Source: Macrophomina tecta (taxonomy: Eukaryota; Ascomycota; Dothideomycetes; Botryosphaeriales; Botryosphaeriaceae). From it: a DNA stretch of 64,000 bases. Positions 33,293-44,000 of the stretch are shown here, piece after piece (position 1 is the first letter of the stretch; the number at the start of each line of letters is the position of its first letter). Under the pieces are notes generated by a model that was not told the origin of the DNA, ran no database searches, and worked only from the letters and a program-made list of their open reading frames with translations. The stretch lies in assembly GCA_024180945.1 (NCBI GenBank), contig JAKSGN010000041.1, positions 620,001-684,000 of the forward strand, read 5' to 3'. The position numbers and the translations under genes are program-made.

Positions 33293-33449
33293 TTTGATGG
33301 ACGATTTCCGTGAGTAGGAGGTTGGCGTGGCGGAACGGATCAGTTGAGGACAGGACCACTAATATTTGCGACTCCATCGGTCTCTGTGTCTCTCCTCATC
33401 TTCTACCTCTGCATCAGCCTGTAAACGACTACTGCTTCATAAGCAGGAC

Positions 33450-33469
33450 AAAAAAAAAAAAAAAAAAAA
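33450..33469. repeat. A20 tract
   Basis: Homopolymer about 160 bases past the stop of the repeat-peptide gene. Confidence 0.8.
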
Positions 33470-34303
33470 GGCAGACCTATAACGCAATTATTGCTTAGTA
33501 CAAAGGTTTCTTTCTCCTGTAAACGTGCCAGTGCCATAGTGAGGAGATACGAACCTTGCCTTCCCCTCGTGCTACATCCGAGTCTCACCACCGCGTCGCG
33601 CAACACCACCCAAAACACATGCCTCGCTACGCAAACGGCACCAGCAGATTTCCTTGCGGAAGCATCAAAGTGTATATCCAAATGTTCTTACGCTCCGCTA
33701 ACCCACAGCCACCAATCACCGATAAGCACACATACAACGGCACGTCAACTCCGCGGCATCGCCATCCTTCCAACAGTCCTCTCTAGCGCAATCAAACCAC
33801 TACCATTACTCAAACCAAGAAAGACCGATCACAGATACAAGGCCGGAAAATAGGTCGGCAGTTCAGCGAAGCCATTCGTCGGTTCCGGACCGCGCCTTCA
33901 ATCCCTTCGAGATATCCCGAAGTGATCCCGGTAATGCTCACCACTACCACCACTACCACAACCGCTGTATCGATGCTTCGCTGCGCGAGGAGACGATGCA
34001 GCAGCGCAATCACCGCAGCGCGTGGACTGGCTGCACTGATCCAAAAGGCCACTCGAACCAGCCTCCCACTTTTCCAAACAACTTCAGGCTCAGCCATCCG
34101 ATATCTCAAACCCTAATCACTCCAGCCACCTCAACCAACTCTCACCCTCACACACCTCTCGATACGAAGACATAGGAAAAAAAACAGAAAAAGCAAAAAG
34201 TAATAAGAGCTTCGTGCACCATGAATCGCGAGACAGTAATATTAAATGACCTGCCATGCTTTGTGCAGCAAAAAGGCCAGCGTCGTCCGAAAACATAAAC
34301 ATC

Positions 34304-34324
34304 AAAAAAAAAAAAAAAAAAAAA
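34304..34324. repeat. A21 tract
   Basis: Homopolymer 80 bases before the GA microsatellite. Confidence 0.8.
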
Positions 34325-34402
34325 GCAAGACACTAGAAAAACGAAGCCCTACAAAAAGTATGCCACAGCGCTTGCGCAGGGGTATCGAACGCTCAACGAA
34401 CA

Positions 34403-34406
<4 letters not shown>

Positions 34407-34442
<36 letters not shown>
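34407..34442. repeat. (GA)18 microsatellite
   Basis: A perfect dinucleotide run; likely polymorphic between strains. Confidence 0.9.
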
Positions 34443-34446
<4 letters not shown>

Positions 34447-34730
34447 GAAAACAAGGAGTTCTTTCTGGATTCTGTAGGGAAAGGATGTCTGTGTATGTCA
34501 AGCATCGACCGGTGGAAGCTGACCGCGGGTCAGTTCTCCCGTCCAGGATACCGTGGTCTGGATTTCGGGTACGAAATGCTAAAGTGTCGAACTCTAAAAG
34601 TGTGGAAGAAACGAAGCTCTCGGGTCTGGAACACGTGCGTCCACTGAGAAGCAAGAGCATTAACGCCATTATCGTAGCAGCATGAGAATTTGAGAAGGCT
34701 CTGGTGCCATGTCGGGACCCGCTGAGTGGC

Positions 34731-36655
34731 TCAGGGGCTGCGTGTAGGTGGCCTATCGGATTCACCTGCGGAAGAGTCGCCATCGATCGTTTTCCTCCAA
34801 TGCTGAGGCAAACAGACGCAAACAAGCTATGGCAGAAGTCAGTATGCTTTGTCGCATATAAATTGGACCAGGTTATCAAACTTACCGGGAACGCTTTGAC
34901 CTCTCCCACCGTCTCCACAGTATGGGAGCTGCCGTTTGACATGCCGCTATCGCGCTGGATCTTTTTGTGGAAATCCCACTCTTCGGCTGATTGCGTAATC
35001 TTCACCCCAGTCGCCCATCCATCATCCCATATGCCCACGACTTTGATCATCTCTCCTCTCTCCAGCTCGAATTCGTCATTTGCGCGAGGTTGATAGGCCC
35101 ACAAAACAGCGACCGAGTCACCCGGTCTTATCTCGTCTTGCGAATAATAGTCCTTGAAGAAGGGCAGTTGTTCGGATTGACCGCTGCCCATTTCAGGTGA
35201 CGAAAACTCCTCATTGTTGCTATGTGGTTCTGGTGATTGAGGATCGTCTCCAATGTTGAGCCTGGACGAACTCGAGAGAGAGCCGTTGCGTTTCGGTAAC
35301 CTTCCAGCAGCGACAACCACTGATCGAGGGCTCCCTTCAGAACCATCCGACTGCCCATATTTATGGCCTCTACGTGGGCTGCTGTAAGGATTCGAGCTGG
35401 ATGTTTCCTCGAGCGCGTTCATCCGAGCCACGCGGCCGGTTGGCGGTATCGGAGGGTGATCGCGCATACTGGAGTATGACATTGCCGGTGCAACAGTGGC
35501 CCCACGCGAGGGCGAGGGAGTATTGAAAACGCTTCCAGCCTGGCTTGCACGCCGTCTTCGCAAAATGATGCAGGCGCAGATCATGAGCGTCAGAAGAAGA
35601 CCCGCACCCACAACAGCTCCAACAACAATTCCAGCAATCTGACCAGGCGAAAGTCCGCGACGAGAGCCATCACCACCGGCGGATGAGGTTCCAGTTGCGC
35701 CGTTTGTAGCTGTTGTTGAACTTGGGAAAAGAGGAGCCATTGACGTCGTGGTAGGCAGGTTCACCCCCTGGCAGCGTTCGTTCACATTTGCGTTGCTGCA
35801 GCATGAGTCGGTGGCGTTTGGCGAACTTGAGGCGCAGAAGGAACATAGGCCCTGGAGATTATTAAAATAACCGCAGTTCTCGGGCTCGTTTTGGACACCA
35901 GGGATACAGGAGCCGGTCAGGGAATTGGCGGGAAGTGCACAATTGGTGAAATCGGCGCGGATTTGCGAATTGACATTGTTGCTCGTGGTTCCGCAGAGCT
36001 CTGGTGTTGCAGCGATTTCTTGCTCGCTGATGGCATATTCGGCCTGCAAACGTCAGCTGGTTCTCTTCCCAAGCTCTGCACAATGAGGACATACGCAGGT
36101 ATCGGCGCAAAGAGGACGGGACTCGTCGGCCGACAGGGCGCAGGAGTCAATTGAGTTCTGTACAATAGCATTACACAATACGCTGGTCGTGTACCTGGCA
36201 TAAACGTCGGTAGTGTTGTCGAGGTCAACATTCGTGCAACCAAGCAGCTGAACATATCTGGAGCACATAAGCGGGTGAGCAGCTGGCGAAGTGATAGCAG
36301 GGCGTACCTTTGCTGGACAAAGCTGGATTGCACGTAGGCGGCGAGATATTGGTCGAAAGTGTTCGTGTCAGATACGTACGCAAGAAATGGACTGAGCGAG
36401 CAGAGGGTCAGCGACAGGCACGGGAGGAGCAGGGCGTATGGAGGCGTCGCACAAAAGACCGGTCAAGGAGGAATCGGTCGAAATCGAAGAAGAGTTGAAG
36501 GCAGGGCATTCGGTAGAGCCGGCCAGAGAAATGCAGGTGGAATTCTGAGCCATGGCCGCGGGCAGAGTGGCAGCGGCGAGCAGCAGCAACATGGCGGCGG
36601 TGGCGGGCAGAGGACGCGACGAGGGCGCCTCGTTGCGGGAGCGGCCAGACGGCAT
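34731..36655 (-). CDS. single-pass membrane protein with Cys-rich ectodomain and SH3 domain
   Basis: 567 residues from five exons: 36655-36453, 36391-36308, 36257-36095, 36043-34886 and 34826-34731. The introns are 61, 50, 51 and 59 bases. Order: signal peptide (hydrophobic AAMLLLLAAATLPAAMA); ectodomain with about 15 cysteines and many N-glycosylation sequons; Ser/Thr/Gly stalk; one transmembrane helix at about 286-311 (GIVVGAVVGAGLLLTLMICA) followed by RRRR; a long Ser/Pro cytoplasmic tail; and an SH3 domain at about 470-545 (AVLWAYQPRANDEFELERGE, WDDGWATG). The last intron interrupts the SH3 end: VKAFP joins LVCVCLPQHW, whereas reading through gives unrelated sequence. The first intron was placed to join TGLF to PFLAYVSDTN. 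The layout recalls Fus1-like or polarity-site SH3 membrane proteins. A surface-sensing or polarity role is inferred. Confidence 0.85.
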
Positions 36656-38968
36656 GGTGGTCGACGGACGCGTCCGTCGCACGGCGGAGATGCAGGCAGG
36701 TGGCCGTGGCGGGTCAAAACTCCATCGCTCAGTCGCAGCAGACACAAAGACACGCAGGTCTCAGAGGGTCTCTGGGGCGCGGGACACAACGAGGCGGCGC
36801 GGTGGATGGGCAGCGGAGCACTGAGCGAGCGACTGGGTGAGAAGCGTCCGACGCCTGGTTGGCCGAGACGGGGAGGAAGAATAGAAGAGAGCGACGACGG
36901 GCAGGAGCGGTCCCAGGCGGGAGAGGGACGGCAGGCGCAGGCATAGAAGGAAAGCGCGACGCACTGGGCAGGCAGCTAGACGGGCTCGGCCAGGCACAGC
37001 TTCAGGCACAGGCATAGGCACAGGCACAGACTCCGCAGACACACAAGCGCAGGCGCGGCGTCCTTGAGCACTGCCGGCCTGGAGTGGAGCGGGATTGGCT
37101 GACCGCGGCGAGGCCCCTGACCGGCCTGTCGCGTGGGAAATTGCGCTTGTTTAGGTGCAAGACGACCTGCCGACCCGCCCACTCAACTCCCCCGCTGCGA
37201 GGCCGCGCCGCATCGGGGCCCAGCCGGCGTGTCCCCCGCGCTGCCGCTGTTGCTTGTGGGTAACAAGAGCCATTGGGCGGGCGCGGTGGCCATGGTTGAG
37301 GGTGACTCGGCGGGCGGACGGGGCCGGCGCCCAGCAGAGCCGCAGATAATGGCCGCGCACTGATGGAGCAGCTCCCCGCTGGCGCTAGCCCGGAGGCCTG
37401 CCGCCCAGCAGCCAGGCGATCCGCTAGCTCCCAAAGAAGCGACTGGGCCGGCCCATTCTTGTGTGTTTGTCTCTGCCTTCACCACCACCACCACCACCAC
37501 CACCACCACCACCACCACCACCACCACCCCGTCTGCTGTGGCTAAGCGCCGCCTGGCGCCTGCTGGTCATCCCTTCGTCCTCGCGGTTTCACAGCAGCCT
37601 GCCCTCACTTGCTCCATCAGCCGTGCTGCCTCAAATCATGCACCTCCAGTCGCCAGGGCCAGCTCTGGCGCCGTCGGACCCCTCTACCGAGTCCCAGGCA
37701 CACCCTAAAAAAAGGCCACTGCCGGAGATCATCGCTGTCTGCGGTTAAATCCATCCGTGGGACACCATCCCACTCTTTCCTTCCTTCCTCCACCGCCCTC
37801 GAGGACGTCAAAAACGCGGCCAAGAGCAGATCGGCTCTGCCAAACCACGACGCCACCAGCAATCTGGGCCGACTAATCGTACGTTTCGACTCCCCCCGCC
37901 CGCCACTCTGCACAGGACGAGCAAAGCGCTGCTGCACCTCTGCAAGCGCCACGCCGCGTTCCACACGTGGCTAAGCTCAAACGCCCCCTCAGGCGCCAAA
38001 CCACACGTATGTCGTCACCGCCCGAGCGCTGCCCGAAGAGGGAGCGCATTGCAATTGTTCGGACGAAAGTGCTTGATGACGTCGATGCTAGTATGCGTGA
38101 AGCACTGCAGCCATGGGTCCTATGAACCCTAAACCCACCTAGAGACGGCCGGATCAGCTCTGCGATCCCACATGCAGTGTTATTTGGACCTTGAATGAGG
38201 GGATCCCACCAGCTTGCACGTAAAATTTGGAACCTGCCCTGCTTCCCTGCTATCGTCAAGGTGCTTCTCGAAGAGCATTGTGTTATGGGGATGGAAGGAC
38301 GACAGGCCAGTGTCTCGCAATTATTCATGAGCTGGGGGAAAAGGAGATTCATGCAAGGTTCCGGGCAGCTGTTCCCGATCCATTTAGAGCCTGATCACCA
38401 TCAACTCGCCACTCCCTCAACCCTGCCACTTCTACTACCTCCCCCCTCATGAAATGCAGTTTTCCTTCGCAAACACCAAGAATGAGATCCTAGAAACGCA
38501 GATCCCCAAACGTACATGTTCAGCTCCGGTGCTTAGCCACGGGCCGGAGCTCGCGCGCCGTCGGAGATTGGCCGAAGCGCAGATCACAAAGATCAGCAGC
38601 GCAAAAAAAAGACCAGCAAGAGCCTTCGTCGTTGCACAACTCCGTAAACACGCATGCGGATCCGCGAGTCAGGTAGTGTTTCAGAACCTGGTCCGCTTAC
38701 CGAATGGCAATTTGAGTCGAAAAACACTCGTGGCCGTGCTTTTATGCTGCCCTGTGAACATTAACAACTATACATCCACGCGCATATATGTTCTGTCAGC
38801 AACACAAGACACCAAGGGGAGAGCTTCGCCACAGCCTCCATTAAAACTGATGATATTTTGTTTCGATTTTGTAACCAGCCACATGGGCCATACTATACAA
38901 GAGCGAGTTAAGCCCTTCCCAAACCGCCGCCAAGCCGTGACACTCCCGCACAGAATGCTTTCCGCTCT
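36656..38968. other. intergenic, 2.3 kb
   Basis: GC-rich promoter side of the SH3 gene, a (CAC)n microsatellite at 37480-37528, and the 3' flank of the next gene. A 206-codon frame at 38454-39074 overlaps the next gene antisense and looks spurious. No gene is supported. Confidence 0.5.
37480..37528. repeat. (CAC)n microsatellite
   Basis: About 16 perfect CAC/ACC triplets in non-coding DNA. In any frame they would encode poly-His, poly-Thr or poly-Pro, which inflates several spurious open frames here. Confidence 0.9.
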
Positions 38969-40174
38969 CTACCACCGCTTCCCACTCTCATTGAAGTCCA
39001 CCCCCCTCCTTTCCCTCTCCACCCTCTCATCAAACTCGCGCTGCGCCTCAGATTTAGCCAACTGCCTCTCCTGATCGCTGCTGGAGAAAGTGAAACTATC
39101 CCCCAAGGTCGACCCCGCCCTCTGCTCCGTCTGCGCCGACGGCCTTACCCAAGGAGCCGACGTCGAAGCAGCAGAAGCTCCACCAGCCAGCCCCTGCCCC
39201 GACGAAGCTTGCTGCCTAACACGGTCCCACGCTGATCCTCCACTCGACGAGCCCCCAGACGACTCCATCATGGGCCCCAACCCACCAGTCGGCGACGCAT
39301 CGTCGTATGCCGACGAGCTGACCTGCGCCGCCGACCTACCCTGCCCCCACCTTGCACCAGCATGCTGCTCGCGCGCCTGCGCGTCCGACAGAACAGAACT
39401 ATCCGCGTAAGCCCCTCCCGTGGGCGACATATCATCATACACATCCCTCTCGCCCACATCGCCCGCCCCAGCTTGCTGCTGCTGCTGCGCCTGCATCGGC
39501 GCTGCCTGCCTCTGCCCACCCCGGCCGGGTAGCGCGCCTCTATTCTTCGCCAGCGCCTGAATCGCCTCATTGAGTCCCCTCAGCCGCTCGTCCTGCGAGA
39601 TCGAGATCGTGGCAATCGCCGTGGCATAGCTCTGCGCAAGTATCCCCGCCGCGAACGCGCCCACGAACCAGTACGGCGGGACCCTCAGTGCCTGGTACAC
39701 CGCCCGCGCGGCCGCGCCCCTCAGCGGGCCCAGGACCTCCGGGTTCCAGCCCTCGGCCTTCGACGGGTTCCAGAACGGGAACCGGTACGAGTGGCGCGTC
39801 TGGTAGCAGCGGGCGAGCGCTGCGAGCGCGCCGGCCGAGGCGCCCCAAGCGGAGGTGCTGCTCGCGCGCGCGGTGTGGTAGGTCAGCGCCTTGGCCTCGT
39901 CTTCGGAGAGGGGTCGGCGCAGGACGTGCGAGGCCGCTTTGAGGTATTCGGCGACATTGGTGGCGACGCGTTGGCGGGGGTAGCCGACGAGGGGGCCGAG
40001 AATGGGCGGGGGAAGAGGGAAGTCGTTGAGGTCGATTTGGAAGGCGGCGTTCGGCTGGTTGGAAGGCGAGGAAGAAGAGGAGGAAGAGTACGGATCCGCA
40101 TCTGAAGGGTAGGCGTTGTCGGCAAAGCCGTCAGGCGGTGCGCTCGACGCGTTGGTGGCTTCGTCGAGGACCAT
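38969..40174 (-). CDS. conserved-looking protein of unknown function, two hydrophobic segments
   Basis: 401 residues, one exon; ATG at 40174 was chosen because the codons upstream are leader-like. After a disordered acidic/Ser start comes a compact domain: ILGPLVGYPRQRVATNVAEY, a helix-rich LRRPLSEDEAKALTYHTARA, a hydrophobic WGASAGALAALARC, then PFWNP. A second hydrophobic helix follows (YWFVGAFAAGILAQSYATAI, about 187-206). The C-terminal 180 residues are low complexity (Gln, Gly/Ser), with two YDD-x-SPTGG repeats, ending in a charged helix. The two-helix hairpin suggests an organelle membrane protein, possibly mitochondrial. I do not recognise the family. Confidence 0.75.
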   Translation of the reverse strand: MVLDEATNASSAPPDGFADNAYPSDADPYSSSSSSSPSNQPNAAFQIDLNDFPLPPPILGPLVGYPRQRVATNVAEYLKAASHVLRRPLSEDEAKALTYHTARASSTSAWGASAGALAALARCYQTRHSYRFPFWNPSKAEGWNPEVLGPLRGAAARAVYQALRVPPYWFVGAFAAGILAQSYATAIATISISQDERLRGLNEAIQALAKNRGALPGRGGQRQAAPMQAQQQQQAGAGDVGERDVYDDMSPTGGAYADSSVLSDAQAREQHAGARWGQGRSAAQVSSSAYDDASPTGGLGPMMESSGGSSSGGSAWDRVRQQASSGQGLAGGASAASTSAPWVRPSAQTEQRAGSTLGDSFTFSSSDQERQLAKSEAQREFDERVERERRGVDFNESGKRW

Positions 40175-41019
40175 GGTGGGCGCGGAGTAGCTGCTACGTC
40201 CGCGGGGCGGCTGTGGCGGATTGCAGTGGACGGTCGTCAATGGAAGAAAGTGAAGGCGTGAAAGTATGGTATTGTGCGACGTGACTTGGCCTAGGCACGC
40301 AATTGGTGGTGTCAGGATGCGGACGCAATGGATGAGTTGGAGGCGGAAGTCGTGAGGGAAGCTGCAGGCTGGTGACGCACGACATTCCTGCCTGGTCTTT
40401 GCGCACGGGCCCACGTCCAAAACAAGCATCGCTTGGGCATCTGTGAGGTCGCAACACCATTCAGCTGTAGGAGGGGGGGGGGGACTTGCAAGTAATTGGG
40501 CTTCCTGCTATTACAGAGCATCGAAGTGAGAGCTGACGACCGATATTGGCTCTTTGCAACATGCATATGCGCCATGTCTGTTGCGCTACTACACTTGCAA
40601 GATCCTTCCCCGCTCACTTCCCAAGAACCAGATCACAAATTACAGTACTCAATGTTATGTGCGCCAAAAGCTCTTCTTGCTTTATATGAGAGGAGATGTC
40701 TATCCGGGGTATAGTACAAAGCAACATTTGCCTGAGCAAAAAGCCACCGTGCCCGCTGCGATAGCTACACGGGAAACCCCCACAAAAAAAATAAAAATTA
40801 TATAGACGCCGCCAAATCCTGCGCGGTCGTCTTTCCATGCGCCGTGAACGCCTGCGCTGTACAGCCCACGAGATGTCTTCCCTTTCTCATCTCGCTCGGT
40901 CATCGTGACCATTTTCTTTCCTTTGCCACTTATCTACCCCACAACAAAGGAAACCCAAAAATACATTACAATCAAATCCAGTAACCGGAAATCGAATCGA
41001 TAGAGCCGGAGCAATCGGC
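40175..41019. other. intergenic
   Basis: Promoter of the two-helix protein (up to about 40.5 kb, with a G11 run at 40473-40483) and the 3' flank of the PPR gene. No gene is seen. Confidence 0.5.
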
Positions 41020-44000
41020 TTAAGCGGCAACAGCATCAAGACTGTCGGCGGCGGACCAACCACCACCTATCAGTTCCCGAATCTTGTTGGCCACGGCTGT
41101 TGGGTAGCCTCTCGAGAGGCCTTCCTTCACGACGGTTGCGGCGCTCGCGCGATCCTCAACCGACATGTATGCTCGGGTCATAGCCTCGTACGTACTGGGT
41201 TCACGCTTGTGAAGCGGGACAGACTCGTAGATAACAGTAGCCTTCTCCATGTTCTTCGCCGTGGCCCAGCCATGAATCAAGGAGTTTGCGATATAAGGCG
41301 TCAATTCGACATTCCTGGCCTTCATGTCCGCAAGATAAACTTCAGTTGCACCAATCTCATGGTTTGCGACCATAGCCTCAAACAGAGCTTGGTAGAGGCA
41401 AGCTTGCGGGCGGACCTCTCCGTTGGCGATTACCGAATCAAACAATTCCTTTGCAGCAGCCATGTCATGTTGGACACAGCCCTTTGCATGAATCAGCGAA
41501 GCGAAGTGGACTGCATCAGGGCGCTGACCAGCTGAACGAATGCTGCTAAGGACGCCCTCAGCAGCTTCCATATCAACCGGTTCCAGAGTTGCGTGGGTAT
41601 CGATCAGGAGCTTGTAAGTGTGGGTGGTAGGCTCAATGCCCTTGGAACGCATCCGCTCGTAGTAGGACAAAACCTTGCTCCGGTCACGCTTGGTCGTCAG
41701 GAAGAACTGCATCATGCTGTGATAAGGGGCAGGACGAGGCTTGTAGTTGGGCATGCTTTCCATCTCTTCGAAAAGTTCCTCGGCAAACTTCTCATCACTG
41801 ACTCGGCAGAGAGCGTTGACGACCGTGCCGTAAGTCACACTGGTTGGGCGGATACCGAGGTTGCGCATTTCCTGGAAGTAGAACAGACAGTCGTCAATGC
41901 GTCTAGCCTTGCCCAACTTGCCAATAAGCGCGTTGTACAAGAAAGACGAAGGCTCAACACCCTCCGATTTGGCCCTGAGGAAGATCTTGACAGCTTCCGT
42001 AGCCTCATCAAAAGTCTTGGTCGATTCCTTGAGCGTAGTGATGTAGAGACCGAAGGTGTTCGCAGACGGCGCTGCGCCCATGTCGAGAAGCTCCTGGTGG
42101 TACCGAGCGGCTCCCTGGCGATCACCAGCTTGGAGACAAGCAGCGACCATAGAGTCCAGAATAGTTACCCAACCGTACCTGACAATGCGGTGCTGAGGCT
42201 GCAAAGGAACATCCTGCTTGGCGAGAGACAGAATATCCTGGGCGAGTTCCATACGTCCCTCCTTAGCAGCAGCAGTGATCAACTTGGCGTAGGTGAAGTA
42301 ACGTGGATGCCTGCCGGACCGTCTTATGTTCCTAAACTTGGTGAGAGCCTCATTCAAGTGAGATGCGGAACGTCCATGAGTCTTTTCCAAAAGATCAGTG
42401 ATAACAACCGAACCCTTATTGTCCGTAGTTGCTGCGTATGGATCGTAGTTATCCTCATATACGGGTGCGGGCGCGACGGGCGAAGGGGCTCCATAAGCAG
42501 GGAAGGGCGTCGGAGTAAAGACAGGGGCCATGACCGGGTAGCGGAAAGCTTGCCAGCGCTGAGCGAGATCAGGACGATCAAGCCTCATGAGCACCTTCTC
42601 AATCAAAGCAGAAGTCGACTTGTCAATCGGCATGCCGTGAGCCATCATGACTTCCAAGACATGTGAGAAGCGAGCCTGGTTGGCAATATCCGCGGCAGAA
42701 GTATTCAAAATCATACCAGCTTGAATTTGCATCAAGAGGTTCAGATCTTCGAGTCCGAGTTGAGCCACACCATCAGGACCAAGACCAGCCAAGAGCTGAG
42801 CAGCAACCGAGGGAATAAGGCCGCCGTTGTCAACCATAGTCCAGAAGAGCTCCATGCTAGCCTTAGCCGGGAGAATGATTCCTCGCTTGGTCATGAAGTG
42901 TCCGATCACCTCGACTGCCTCGTCGATCTGTTCAACGACCTCCATCTTGGCCTTTCCGACTTGAGAATCACGGACCCGACTAAACATGCGACGGTTCTGG
43001 CTCAAGCCACGCTCGGCATGACCGCTACCAATGAGAGCGACCGTAAGCATAGCAGAGGGTTCGATGAAAAGAGGCTTGGCATCGGCAACTTCGATGATCT
43101 CCCAGAAGTACTGGGCAGCCTCAATGTTGCCATTGCGGACATGCATGGCGATCATAGCCACTGCGGGAACCGACACTTCCATCTTTTCTGGTAGAGACTC
43201 AAAGGCCTTGGTCGCAACTTCCATCGCATTGTGGTCCGCAGCTCGCACGCAAATGGCCGCCATAGCCACATTGCGAGCGTCCGAGCTGAGTTCTTTACGC
43301 GCGTGGTTGACAGCATCCTGGAAGGATCCATTCTTCAGCCAGACGGGAATGAAAGCCTTCAGTCCAACAATATCACGTAGGACTGCAGCGCGCTCCGGAT
43401 CCTCGAGAGATGCCTCGAGCTTGGCGAGGAACTTGCGGCCTCCTTCAACGCGTTCGCAAACCGCATAGGCTTTGATCAGGGCGGCATAAATGTCGTTGTC
43501 CTTCCGAACCAAGACGTTCTCACCCTTATCATTCGCAATCGCCAAAGCTTTGTATTCATCGTAACACTCAACGGATGACCGAAGGTCGCCGGACGCAGCG
43601 AAAGCATGGATCATGGGGACGAACATCTCGGCGCGCGGAAGAACGTTATTGGACTCCATATGGGTGTAGATGCGGACCATATCCTCAACACGGCCAAGCT
43701 CAGCACAAGCAGTAATCAGTCTGCGATATGTCTTTTCAGAAAAGGTGCGGTCGGACTGGATTGCCGATGCAGTGTTGAAGAGCTTGACGGCCATGTTGAG
43801 AGAATCATCCTCCTGAAGAATGGCAAAGTCGGTCTCGTTAGACTGAAGCATAAATTTGCCTTCCTCCTCCATCCCTCCAAACCTGACACGCTTCTCATCG
43901 AGAATCTGCTTGGAAGAAAGGACTTCCAAAGCACGGACCGACAGAAGCTCAATCAAGATAGAATAGGTCTTGGAATCTGGGAGCACACGACGCCTGAGCA

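Larger units (their letters stand above)
33293..34730. other. intergenic with A-tracts and GA microsatellite
   Basis: 3' flanks of the repeat-peptide gene and the convergent SH3 membrane-protein gene. It holds A20 (33450-33469), A21 (34304-34324) and (GA)18. No gene is seen. Confidence 0.5.

Noticed and set aside
38454..39074. 206-codon plus-strand frame
   Set aside because: Overlaps the 3' end of the better-supported minus-strand 401-residue gene and has no family-like features.
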